Assembly (NCBI GenBank): GCA_020186115.1
Contig: WSYJ01000186.1
Coordinates: forward strand, 310,001 to 374,000
DNA from: Histomonas meleagridis
Lineage: Eukaryota > Parabasalia > Tritrichomonadida > Dientamoebidae
Direction of reading: 5' to 3'
Length of the DNA stretch: 64,000 bases
A program made the position numbers and the translations under genes. The notes under the pieces were generated by a model that saw nothing but the letters and a program-made list of their open reading frames with translations, searched no databases and was not told the origin of the DNA. Of the stretch, positions 9,435 through 18,337 are shown piece after piece (position 1 is the first letter of the stretch; every line of letters starts with the position of its first letter).

Positions 9435-11396
9435 ACTTATAGTGGTTATTGTTCAATTTTCATTTGCTTTTCCATAGTATTCAAAAAGTTGGATTCTGAT
9501 CGGCAATCCAAGAACGATGAACGATACTATTATATCATGATGGGCTTATATAAGTATATATTGCAATATACATTGAAATTCACAAATCATAATGATAATT
9601 AATAATTTCAAATCATAATATATATATATATATATATATCAGAAAATCGATTTTTTTTCATCTTTTACTAAACTAAATTTAAAGAAACATAAATAAATAA
9701 GTATATACATTATATTCAATAAAATTATTTTGACCAAATTTTGTTATTTTATTTTTTTATGAACAATCTCCGAAATTTCACAATGCTTTTTTTAGCTTTA
9801 GATTAAAAAACAGAAGTTCAATTTCAAATATACATATAGAACTAATAATGGTTAATATTAATTTATATAATTTATTTTCAGTTTTCATTTTATATTATGA
9901 GTTATACAAGATTTTCAATATCTAATATATATTTTCAATATCTAATATTTAATTAATACTACCAGAGCAAAAATTCAAAAATCTGTCTTTGCAATTTTTT
10001 ATAATCTATTTGTTCTATAAATAGGATAATTCTTGAAATAATTTATTCATATTTGGAGGCTCTAACAAAGAAGAAAAAATAACTTTTTGAATTCATTTTG
10101 CGGTTATGATTACATCAAGAATTCGTTCCGATACGAGTGAGTGATACTCACGAAATTAAACAGAAAATAAAAATACTTCATACATTCCTTCAACAATACT
10201 TGCATATACTGGTTTAGATGTGGCTAATTGGGAAGTCCAGTCTTTGTATAAATGACTGTTCGTGTATCGTACACAAATTTAAATGGAAAGTGACTAAATT
10301 CAAAGGAAATTTTAAAAAAATTATTATATCTTCATAATAATCTATCAACTGTTATTATATGTTAAAATCTGAAAGGTATTGAAGACACTACAAATAATTT
10401 GATCATTTGGAGCAGCTTATATAGAATATTAATCCATTTTGAATATTTTTTTCTTTAACATTTAATTATTTTTTTGATCATTTTGTTCATTGTTTGAAAG
10501 ATCTCTTTTTGTTCATTGAATACATCTTGTTCATTCATTTACTGTATTTTGATTAATCATATTTTATATGTCGCTTTATAATCCACATCTCATTTGATCA
10601 TTTTTGTATAAAATCTTGTTATTTCATCTCATTTATTCATTATTTTAATCTCTTTTATTCTTTTTTATTTTAACCTATATCATAATTTTTTTTATCCTAG
10701 TTGAGCAACTGTACAAAAACCAACAGACTCAACCATCAAACCACTTTCCACTTTTTGAATTTAATCGAATTAAATATGGGATAAACCAATCAAATTCCGA
10801 CTTTTTGAATACTATGAAGCATAACTTTTTAAAATATACTTTTTTATATTAGATCTCTTGTTTATGATAGGATTTCACTCTTGATAAAATTTAAAATCTT
10901 ATAAGATGATAGGCTTAGAAATTCAGGCATTTGTTGGTATATAAAGGAAATATGATTTTTAGTTTCTCTAGAATAGAATCAAAATCCGCATTAACAATAT
11001 TTAGAAAAAGGATTTTATATCAATTAAACAAGCCAAAAATAAAATTTCATGGAAAATTAAAATTAACATAATTTTACAAAACTTCAAAGTTTGAAAAATC
11101 AATGAAAACAACTTTTTGTGATTACGATAATAACTGCTCCGATAGAGTTTTTGAATAGTCACTTTTAAAAAAAAGTATTTGCCATTTTTTTTGCATATTT
11201 TTAGAATTTTAGGTGCTAATGAAACAGTTAAATTTGAAAGATCCTACAATATTTTCCTATTAAAACAAAATTTTCTCTGCATAGCATGTCAATTACTTGG
11301 CCGGCCAATTAATGAATCGACAGAATTAATTTAAAAAGTGTCAATACAACTTCGCTCCAAAATGGAAGTTCACTCTCAGAAACGATAACTTTTTGT
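9435..11396. other. About 2 kb without recognisable genes
   Basis: This is very AT-rich, with no ORF of useful length on either strand. Minor structure includes a TA microsatellite (9618-9639), short perfect hairpins around 10137-10151 (GTGAGT-GAT-ACTCAC) and 10262-10274 (GTGTA-TCG-TACAC), three nearby copies of TTGTTCATT around 10480-10540, and a GC palindrome TTGGCCGGCCAA at 11297-11308. None identifies a known element. The stretch 10120-10300 is slightly less AT-biased and could be decayed coding DNA. Confidence 0.4.
9618..9639. repeat. TA dinucleotide microsatellite
   Basis: About eleven uninterrupted AT/TA units in intergenic DNA downstream of the small membrane protein gene. Confidence 0.9.
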
Positions 11397-11402
11397 TCAT
11401 TA
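11397..11402 (+). promoter_or_regulatory. Initiator-like TCATTA
   Basis: TCATTA fits TCA(C/T)(T/A) and lies 5 nt before the ATG at 11408, selecting that ATG as the start of the acidic/basic protein. Confidence 0.5.
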
Positions 11403-11407
11403 AAATC

Positions 11408-11749
11408 ATGAGCGACGATGATTCATTTGGGTCAGATTTGGAACCTTCGTCAGAAGATTTTGATGATGGAAATGAAAGTGATGATTTTGAAGATGACGCT
11501 CCAAAAAAGAAAGCTGCAAAAGCAACTAAAGCACCTGCGAAAACAGCAAAAACAACAAAAGGGAAAACTACAGTAGCAGTTACTACAAAAGAATCAATTG
11601 CAACCACGATAAAGAAAACACCAACAAAATCATCAGGTGCACGAATTGTGACAACACCAGTTACACAATCTGCCTTGCTACAGCACGCTAGGGTGTGTGG
11701 ACAAAGCAGAAGTTCACACCTTCCTCCTCTTCATCGTGTTAAAGCTTAA
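11408..11749 (+). CDS. Small acidic/lysine-rich protein, possibly RAD51AP1-like
   Basis: 113 codons from the ATG. Residues 1-33 are acidic with Ser (MSDDDSFGSDLEPSSEDFDD...). Residues about 34-85 are Lys/Ala/Thr-rich and presumably disordered and nuclear. The last 25 residues switch to an Arg/His/Leu segment, ARVCGQSRSSHLPPLHRVKA. Known RAD51AP1 proteins share this plan: an acidic SDDDF start, a long basic disordered middle and a C-terminal RAD51-binding segment of the form LRxGLSRxxRVKPLHP. The tail here is similar in pattern (G-x-SR...PLH) but not identical, so the assignment is speculative. An alternative is an unrelated disordered nuclear protein whose tail is out of frame. Confidence 0.45.
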   Translation: MSDDDSFGSDLEPSSEDFDDGNESDDFEDDAPKKKAAKATKAPAKTAKTTKGKTTVAVTTKESIATTIKKTPTKSSGARIVTTPVTQSALLQHARVCGQSRSSHLPPLHRVKA

Positions 11750-11858
11750 ATACTTGATAATTCTGTTTTTTGTATAAATATAAAGCGATAGAGAAACTGA
11801 GGACTGCCCCTATTTTTGATCGTTGTTATGACCACCCCATATAAACGTCTTCCGTTCA

Positions 11859-12962
11859 ATGGCGATCTCCTCTTCGGAAGTAAATGAGAGAATCGAAGAA
11901 CTACGTCTACATAAAAAGGCAGCAATTCAGGCTCTCGACTTTGACGCCGCTGAGGAGTATGATAGACAAATTCAATTGCAATTCCAACAGATCAGAAATA
12001 ATGAAATTGAAAAAATTTTCAAAGAAATAACAAAAGAACTCGCCACTGTGATTGCAAGATATCTTAAACTTGAAAACGATGTGGTTGTATATAAAGATAA
12101 AAAAGAAATTTCAATAAATAAAACTTACCAAGAACTTTTGAGAAAGACCAAAATCAAACAAGAAAAAGAATTAAAAGACTTAGAAAAATCTCATATGGCT
12201 GGTATGTTACGTGAAGCAGAACGCGAAGTTCCAGAACAAATCGATTTACTTGAAAAATCCAAAGAAGCAGCAACTGAAGGTGATTATGAACTTGCTAGAA
12301 GCCTCCTTACCAAGTCACGTGAAGTTGGTGAGGAAGAACTTGTTTCTCGGCAAAAAAAAATCCACAAAGAATTTAAAGAATCACAGCCTTTACTTATTTC
12401 ACGACACCAAAAAGATATAGAGCAGATTAGTAAAGGTTATGAAGATGAGATGGAAGCCCTACAAACTGAATTTGAAGATCGTCATTCCTTGATAATTGAA
12501 AGGTTCCAAAGCGATATTTCTCTCCTACGCCAACGGGCCGAGGCAAGGATGGACACTATTGAAGCAGGAATTGAAACCAAAGAAGATGCACTTTTCGAAC
12601 TTAATCAATTAATTTCTGATCGAGTCCGATCAGCTGAAATTGGACAAAAAAAGCCTACACTATCGCAGTCACTAGAACTTAGCATTCGATCACAGGCTTA
12701 CAGTAATAGTCCTACAAATACAAAATATTCAACTCGTAGCTCCAAAACAATACAAATTAATGCATCAAAATATTCAACAAAAAGACAAACATCACCTAGA
12801 AACATTTCCCAAAGATTATCTAGTAGCACGTCAAAATCTACAAGAAATAATCAATTTATTTCGCCTAGATCAAACTCATCCTCAAACTCAAAAAAACAAA
12901 AATCTGTTGTTGTTCCAAAGCTAAACATGCCATTGTCTCTTTTTAGTCAGACGTATGAATAG
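11859..12962 (+). CDS. Coiled-coil protein with UVR-like motifs
   Basis: 367 aa from the ATG at 11859. Residues about 5-45 (ELRLHKKAAIQALDFDAAEE) and about 120-150 (LLEKSKEAATEGDYELARSL) are UVR-like helical pairs, in which a basic helix is followed by an xxFxxA-type helix. Residues about 60-260 are predicted coiled coil, rich in Glu, Lys and Gln. The last 100 residues are Ser/Thr/Asn-rich and basic, probably disordered (RSSKTIQINASKYSTKR). UVR-like pairs occur in several eukaryotic coiled-coil cytoskeletal proteins. I cannot name the family. It is convergent with ARPC1 downstream. Confidence 0.65.
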   Translation: MAISSSEVNERIEELRLHKKAAIQALDFDAAEEYDRQIQLQFQQIRNNEIEKIFKEITKELATVIARYLKLENDVVVYKDKKEISINKTYQELLRKTKIKQEKELKDLEKSHMAGMLREAEREVPEQIDLLEKSKEAATEGDYELARSLLTKSREVGEEELVSRQKKIHKEFKESQPLLISRHQKDIEQISKGYEDEMEALQTEFEDRHSLIIERFQSDISLLRQRAEARMDTIEAGIETKEDALFELNQLISDRVRSAEIGQKKPTLSQSLELSIRSQAYSNSPTNTKYSTRSSKTIQINASKYSTKRQTSPRNISQRLSSSTSKSTRNNQFISPRSNSSSNSKKQKSVVVPKLNMPLSLFSQTYE

Positions 12963-13081
12963 AGAAAACAAATATTTGTTTGTAAAGATTGTAATTGAAT
13001 TGATTTTAATCGTTTTCTTTCAAAAGCTAAAAGTGGAGAACGTTATGTTTAGGGCACCCCATTTGTGTAAAAGATGTTTAC

Positions 13082-14176
13082 TCAGAAGAGGTTCTTTCCT
13101 TTGAAATGGTTTTTAAGGGCACTGAATGGCCAAACACCAAGCTTACCATCATTAGCGCATGTTGAGAAAGCATCCTTTGTAAGGCGAATTCCGAGAATAA
13201 TATTATTGTGAATTCCTTCATTCTTTGTGACGGCCTTTCCTCCGAAAGCAGCAGCCTTTGAAGCAAAACCACTTGATGCTGCTCCAGAAGCCTTTTCACG
13301 AATCTCTGGAATATCAATCAATCCAAGATCAGCCCAGTCATCTCCTTCGAGAACAAAGAGACGTGGAGCGCAATCAAATCCACCACCAATCAAAGCGTTG
13401 TTGCTGATGAAGCAAAGTGAAAGTAATGGAAGACCATTGATATTATGTTGTCTAACTGGAGCATCTTCTTGACCTATTTCGCTTGTTCTGACAAACCTAA
13501 TGTAAGAGTCTTGGGAAGTGAAAGCAATCCATTCACCATCTGGAGATCTTGCTGTTGCATTGCACCATCCTTGACATGAGTATGTTTGGAGTGCATAGTC
13601 TATCTTCTTACTCTTGCTTCCTGACTTCTTCATATGTTCCTTAGCTTCTTTATCATCAATTGTGAAATATGTCATATGACGATCAGTACATGAGCAAATA
13701 ATATGAATATTGTCTGGCATGAAATCAACTGTTAGTGAAGTTGGATGCTTGTGATCAATTGTATAAGATTGCCACCAATTTTGGTTTGGATCATATGTGC
13801 AAACACGTAATTTCTTGGAACCTGTTGCACAAACAAACTTTGTGCCATCTGGAGACCACCTTACAAATGTAGCAGCTCTATCTAACTTGAGAAGAACTAA
13901 TTGTTTTTTCCATTCTGTTTTATCTTCTGATAATTTCCAGACATAAGCATTACGATCATGGGAGCATGTAACAATTGAGTCATCAACTGTGTTCCAATCA
14001 CAACTGCTAATGAGTTGAGTGTGTTCTTTGAGGGTATAAACAAGTTCTGTTGTCTTACCATTAACCTTATATATCAAAAGATCTGAGGTGTTAGGACAAA
14101 GAGCAACCATTGTTCCATCTTTGTTCCACGAGTGGCATGAAATTGGTGCGTCGCAGAAATCGAGGGAATAAGCCAT
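13082..14176 (-). CDS. ARPC1: ARPC1, 41-kDa WD40 subunit of the Arp2/3 complex
   Basis: 364 aa, the usual ARPC1 length. It opens with MAYSLDFCDAPISCHSWNKDGTMVA, matching the ARPC1 N-terminus in which the first repeat begins almost at once. Following repeats show SSCDWNTVDDSIVTCSHDRNAYVW, TFVRWSPDGTKFVCATGSKKLRV and SLCFISNNALIGGGFDCAPRLF. The last repeat ends TKDAFSTCANDGKLGVWPF after an insert rich in Ala/Gly (residues about 305-325), which corresponds to the variable loop before the last blade in this family. ARPC1 couples Arp2/3 to its activators and so to actin-driven shape change. Confidence 0.9.
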   Translation of the reverse strand: MAYSLDFCDAPISCHSWNKDGTMVALCPNTSDLLIYKVNGKTTELVYTLKEHTQLISSCDWNTVDDSIVTCSHDRNAYVWKLSEDKTEWKKQLVLLKLDRAATFVRWSPDGTKFVCATGSKKLRVCTYDPNQNWWQSYTIDHKHPTSLTVDFMPDNIHIICSCTDRHMTYFTIDDKEAKEHMKKSGSKSKKIDYALQTYSCQGWCNATARSPDGEWIAFTSQDSYIRFVRTSEIGQEDAPVRQHNINGLPLLSLCFISNNALIGGGFDCAPRLFVLEGDDWADLGLIDIPEIREKASGAASSGFASKAAAFGGKAVTKNEGIHNNIILGIRLTKDAFSTCANDGKLGVWPFSALKNHFKGKNLF

Positions 14177-14615
14177 AATCGAAATGTCTGTAGCGGTTGT
14201 AATAACTTTTTCAAATCAATGATAAAAAGTGACGTGGACTTTTTGGGCCGGATATGTGCCAAATTTCATAACTTTATTATCAGAAAGTTAATTGTTGATT
14301 TACTGGGCTGTGAATACACCAGTACAATATTCTTGTGTACAAGAATTGCAATGCTTGGCTTTTAATCCTTTAACTTTCCTTTTTTTAAGGATATTTCAAA
14401 GAAACTCTTAAGTTGTGCAGTAAATTGAATGATGGTGCTATTCTAATTATACTTAAAAATCCTAACCACTTAAAACATACTTCTCTTGAAGTGGCATGGA
14501 ATATAATATTGTAAATTACTGCTAAAAAGTTTTATTTACAAACAATTCCTAACCAAGTTCGTTGGCACTTCGTTAAGCCCATCTGTTGAACTGGTTTAGA
14601 ACATTGGTCTCTTTT
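14177..14615. other. Intergenic, nothing recognised
   Basis: This lies between ARPC1 (5' side) and the end of the type I membrane protein gene. A short hairpin (TTCTTGT-GT-ACAAGAA, around 14330) is the only structure I see. There is no ORF or RNA gene. Confidence 0.4.
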
Positions 14616-15863
14616 TCAATGAATTTCAGGATCTGATTCAAATGTTATTGATGCAGATGGGAATTCATTGGAATCAGGAAAACTTGTTTCTGAATTACTG
14701 TGATGATGTATTTCAATTTGGCTATCGCTTAAATCTTCATATTTGACTTCAACTGTTGGGAAATCTTCTGTAAAACTGGAATAGGACAAATTTTTCATCT
14801 CTTGCTCAGGAAGATTTCCTCCAGTATCCTCATATAAGATGTTTAATGTTGGAAATTCTTCACTTTTTGGTGAATCGATATTAATAATTCTATTTGCATA
14901 TCCTTGGCCAAAATTGTCACCAGGTGAGTCCTCGTATGTTAGGTGTACTGTAGGGATCGCATATGGCTTGGGAACGTCGGGTGTCAAATTGACATTTCCA
15001 TCCATACTTTCTTCCTTGTCGAAAGGCCAATCAGTTACATTCTTCACTTTCCTTGTCCTTCGTCTGTGCATTACAATGAAAATAGAAATAACTGAAACGA
15101 CGACAACGAAAGCAGATATTCCAATCAAAATAAATCTTTTTGTGTCAGGGGGTTTGTCAATCCGTGACCCATGTAGAACACTGAACTCTTTTGAATGAAC
15201 ATAATCTTTGATGAAAATGCCGTTGTAATTCAGCTCGGATATGAATTTCAATCCAAGCCCACTTTCAGGGCCTAAATGATTTCCGTTTCCAACAATGAAA
15301 GCACTGTTGTTTTCATGTATGATAAGCTTGGTGGAAGAGAAAATAGGCTGTGCATTGTAATCTCCATAAAAAATGATAATTGGATTGTTCGGACTGAAAC
15401 TATATTTCAGCTCATATTTATTGTTTCCAGGCGCTCCGTTGAAGTAGCAATATGTTTGATCGCCTTTTGATTTTAAATAAATGGAATCTCGAAGGGAATT
15501 AGACAAATAAATCTTTTTGCAAAATTTTGGGAAGGAAGCAACACCGAATGATATTGTGTTTGCCCTTGGTTTATCATTTTTGACTATGAAAAGCCCTTCT
15601 TCATTTCCAAACCAAAATCCTCCGATATTATCGTTCATTGTGAACGTCCCTCGATGATAATATGACTCTTGCATTTTAGTGTATGTTTCAATTATAGTAT
15701 TAGCGAAAGAATTTAAGAGAATAGCTGTTTTTGTTTTTGAAATATTGATACAGAGTGCTTCTTTTTTGTCAAGATTGAATGTAAATATTTGAGCTGCCTT
15801 CGTTAAGTTAGGAGAATATGTGCATTTTGGAAGAGAATTTGCAATGACAAAAAGAAGAAACAT
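14616..15863 (-). CDS. Type I membrane protein with four repeated cytoplasmic motifs
   Basis: 415 aa. Residues 1-9 plus the following Ser form a short signal peptide (MFLLFVIANS). Residues about 11-240 are an extracellular region with few sequons and scattered cysteines. Residues about 244-265 are a transmembrane helix (FILIGISAFVVVVSVISIFIV) followed by the stop-transfer HRRRTRK. The 145-residue tail carries four related motifs: IPTVHLTYED (303), FPTLNILYED (337), FPTVEVKYED (368) and FPSASITFES (401), spaced 31-34 residues. Everything between the motifs is acidic, polar and divergent, so the motifs look selected, for example as docking or sorting peptides. I do not recognise the extracellular domain. 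Confidence 0.7.
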   Translation of the reverse strand: MFLLFVIANSLPKCTYSPNLTKAAQIFTFNLDKKEALCINISKTKTAILLNSFANTIIETYTKMQESYYHRGTFTMNDNIGGFWFGNEEGLFIVKNDKPRANTISFGVASFPKFCKKIYLSNSLRDSIYLKSKGDQTYCYFNGAPGNNKYELKYSFSPNNPIIIFYGDYNAQPIFSSTKLIIHENNSAFIVGNGNHLGPESGLGLKFISELNYNGIFIKDYVHSKEFSVLHGSRIDKPPDTKRFILIGISAFVVVVSVISIFIVMHRRRTRKVKNVTDWPFDKEESMDGNVNLTPDVPKPYAIPTVHLTYEDSPGDNFGQGYANRIINIDSPKSEEFPTLNILYEDTGGNLPEQEMKNLSYSSFTEDFPTVEVKYEDLSDSQIEIHHHSNSETSFPDSNEFPSASITFESDPEIH

Positions 15864-16891
15864 TTTGGAACCACGAAACGATATTGTAAACTATGCAAAA
15901 CCTGCAGTTGAGGTTGTAAACTTAATTTCAACAATAAAATGCAAATACTACAATTTATTAGCAAAATATTAGGAAATATAAATATTATAATATATTATAT
16001 AAGAAATTTAATATTGACTTATAAATAAATATTATTCAAATATTTATATAATGCAATAAATATATTTTTTCTCTAATTTTTTTCAGAAATATTGAAATAA
16101 AATTAGATGAATTAAGAACAAAGATTCTGTCTTTTTGTAATAAACTTCAAATGACAAAAATGGTGCAAAGTGACATGAAGTAATTCATTTTTCTTGTTCA
16201 TCTAACAAAGGGAAACTGATAGCAATTTATAATAGAAATCAAATAATATCATGCATTAGTCAAAAAAAATTCAATGTTATAGTTTCACAAATAAGATGCT
16301 TAAGAAAAAATATATTTGCTTAATTCTAACAATTAAAGTTTCAATAATATAATAGCTAGAAAAAAGTGATTGGTATAATTTCAAGATATCAATGATATTA
16401 CCAAAAATAAGGCAAATGTAAAAGGTACATCATAAATTGTTATATGTTGAAAAGATATTTTGATGTTTGCAGTCGTAAACAATCGAAACCATACGCCCCA
16501 AAATGGTCTTCTTATAGAAACACTTTGTCAAATCCTTCCATAGCGCATTAACTTGAAGCAATTTCTTCTGTTACATTTTTTTGTATTGATTTTCGTCACT
16601 TATAGACGTGTAAAATGAGCGTTTTCTAGAATTAACCACTATGTAAATATATTTAATTTAGAATTAATTACTTGATAATATTTAATTATATTGATTTTGA
16701 TATGAAATTTGGAAGTTATCATTTTATTAGAGTTTTATTTTTAAAAGTGAAGGAATTCACATTGTTAATAATAACAAAGATAGACGAAAATAGTATACAT
16801 TAGTATACAATGTAATAAATAATTCGCGAAATATATTGAAAAATTAAAATTTAGAAATGAGTTTTTATTGGGTAATTTGAATTAGCATAAC
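15864..16891. other. Intergenic, AT-rich, nothing recognised
   Basis: About 1 kb between two minus-strand membrane/secreted protein genes. Only 16480-16560 is less AT-biased and could be decayed coding DNA, but no frame is convincing. No tRNA-like structure was seen. Confidence 0.4.
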
Positions 16892-18139
16892 TTAGAAAAT
16901 CAAAAAAGACATTAAGAAAAGCATGACTAATCCAGACATTAATGACTTTAATTTTAAACCATTGGATGGAGTTGAAACACTTGTAGTTGCAGTACGTGTT
17001 ACAGATTTGGTAGATGTTGCAGATTTGGTAGATGTTACAGATTCGGTAGATGTTGCAGATGTTGGAGTTGTTGTAGGAGAATTAGGAGATGTACTAGATG
17101 TAGGGGTTACCGGAGTTGTAGGAATTACTGAAATATTAAATAAGGGACTTGTCTTGAATGAAGGTCTCAGATTTTTAGGAAGTTTTTCTAAATCAATGAA
17201 TTTTTGATTTTCTTTTGTAGCATATAATGAAATATTAACTTGAACAGTCTTATTTGTGCCAATTGTCCAATTACCCTGAGGTTCAATAATAAGGGATGCA
17301 TTTCTTTCTTTATTGTTTGTAGCATAAAAGAAAGTATTGAAATAATCTTCAAATTTATAATTTGCTAACATATAAAAAGTTTCATCAAAATATAACGAAA
17401 ATGGAGGAAGTTGTGTAACATTATCTTCAATTTTCAAAACAATAGTTTGGTTTTCAAATACATAAGGAGATATTATAAGATTAACACCTGCGGGTAATGT
17501 TACATTATCAACAGTAGTTTTATTTTGTCCTAAAACAATGGTATTATTATGTGGCTTGTAAAATTTATTTGTAGCTGTAAAATTAGTATTATTTAATATT
17601 TTCATATTTGATGAAATAAGATTATTTGCTGTAAATTGTCCATATGCTTCTTTTTGAATTTCAATTGTGTTATATGTGACATTTCCCTGGAATGTCGGCT
17701 TAACATCTTTTTGGAAGCTAAGAATAGGGATTGCTGTTGAAAGATTAGTTGTGTTAGATTTAATACTTAAATTAAAGCCAGATGATAATTGATCATTAAA
17801 TTGATATATTTGATTTGAACAATTTGTTAAATCAAGAACAAAAGTTGATAAATTGGATTGGACGAAAATATAATTATAATTCCCAGCAAGTTGAGACATT
17901 GAAACATTAGGACCAGCAGGAAATTCATTTTTATAATTAGATGTAGCATTAGCTTTTGCCCAAGTAAGATATTGATGAAGACGTTCATCGATTTTTGTAC
18001 TATTTTTCTCTTTTTCAATTTGTTGAATGTAAGCATAATCGTTATTTATATACCCAGAAGGCAGTTGAGAAGCATTACGCCCTGGCAATATATAAGCTTT
18101 TGAAATGCTATAAATTGTTTCTACCAAAAGAAAGAACAT
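16892..18139 (-). CDS. Secreted or GPI-anchored, heavily glycosylated surface protein
   Basis: 415 aa from the ATG at 18139, chosen because an initiator TCACTT lies 6 nt upstream and because the start gives a clean signal peptide, MFFLLVETIYSISKA. An upstream in-frame TTG at 18184 is not needed. The ectodomain is full of N-x-S/T sequons (more than 15). Residues about 330-385 are a Pro/Thr/Ser mucin-like stalk with a six-residue repeat of the type TSTKSA/V. The C-terminus is a hydrophobic tail (SLMSGLVMLFLMSFLIF) with nothing basic after it, as in GPI-anchor signals. No domain family is recognised. A decayed paralogue lies at 7916-8905. Confidence 0.75.
   Translation of the reverse strand: MFFLLVETIYSISKAYILPGRNASQLPSGYINNDYAYIQQIEKEKNSTKIDERLHQYLTWAKANATSNYKNEFPAGPNVSMSQLAGNYNYIFVQSNLSTFVLDLTNCSNQIYQFNDQLSSGFNLSIKSNTTNLSTAIPILSFQKDVKPTFQGNVTYNTIEIQKEAYGQFTANNLISSNMKILNNTNFTATNKFYKPHNNTIVLGQNKTTVDNVTLPAGVNLIISPYVFENQTIVLKIEDNVTQLPPFSLYFDETFYMLANYKFEDYFNTFFYATNNKERNASLIIEPQGNWTIGTNKTVQVNISLYATKENQKFIDLEKLPKNLRPSFKTSPLFNISVIPTTPVTPTSSTSPNSPTTTPTSATSTESVTSTKSATSTKSVTRTATTSVSTPSNGLKLKSLMSGLVMLFLMSFLIF
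16992..17065. repeat. 18-bp minisatellite inside the mucin-like stalk
   Basis: Units starting GTAGATGTT(G/A)CAGATT at 17010, 17028 and 17046 repeat exactly every 18 bp, with partial units on both sides. On the minus strand each encodes six Ser/Thr/Lys-rich residues, so copy number changes would lengthen or shorten the stalk in frame. Confidence 0.85.
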
Positions 18140-18145
18140 ACAAAT

Positions 18146-18151
18146 AAGTGA
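18146..18151 (-). promoter_or_regulatory. Initiator TCACTT of the glycoprotein gene
   Basis: On the minus strand TCACTTATTTGT directly precedes the ATG at 18139. It fits TCA(C/T)(T/A) and decides the start codon. Confidence 0.65.
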
Positions 18152-18184
18152 AATCAATCTCACACAAAATGTGTCTCCATTCAA

Positions 18185-18337
18185 AATCCTGTTGGGGACA
18201 GCATTTTAAACAAGACCCAAAAAGCAATCAAAGGTCTTCCATTCTGAATTGGGGAAACGCCAAAGAGGACATGTCCACCACAGTGCATCCCTTAAGGGGA
18301 CTGATCTCGATATAATAAAAACGTTATTAGTATATTT
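18185..18337. other. GC-richer, palindrome-rich gap; possible structured RNA
   Basis: This gap is clearly less AT-rich than other intergenic DNA here. It contains perfect palindromes GGACATGTCC (18267-18276) and CCCTTAAGGG (18289-18298), and on the minus strand a hairpin AAGACC...GGTCTT. I could not match it to U1-U6, SRP, RNase P or snoRNA signatures. Confidence 0.3.

Noticed and set aside
10137-10274. Short hairpins as tRNA or transposon ends
   Set aside because: Stems of 5-6 bp only, no tRNA T-arm GGTTCGA and no TA or TSD context.
10480-10540. TTGTTCATT repeats as a CRISPR-like array
   Set aside because: Three short copies with irregular spacing in a eukaryotic intergenic region; simple AT-rich similarity.
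16923-17207. 94-codon plus ORF rich in Val/Asp repeats
   Set aside because: It is the antisense of the Ser/Thr minisatellite stalk of the glycoprotein gene.
18139-18184. N-terminal extension of the glycoprotein starting at a TTG
   Set aside because: Eukaryotic genes should use ATG; the ATG at 18139 has a TCACTT initiator directly upstream and opens a clean signal peptide.
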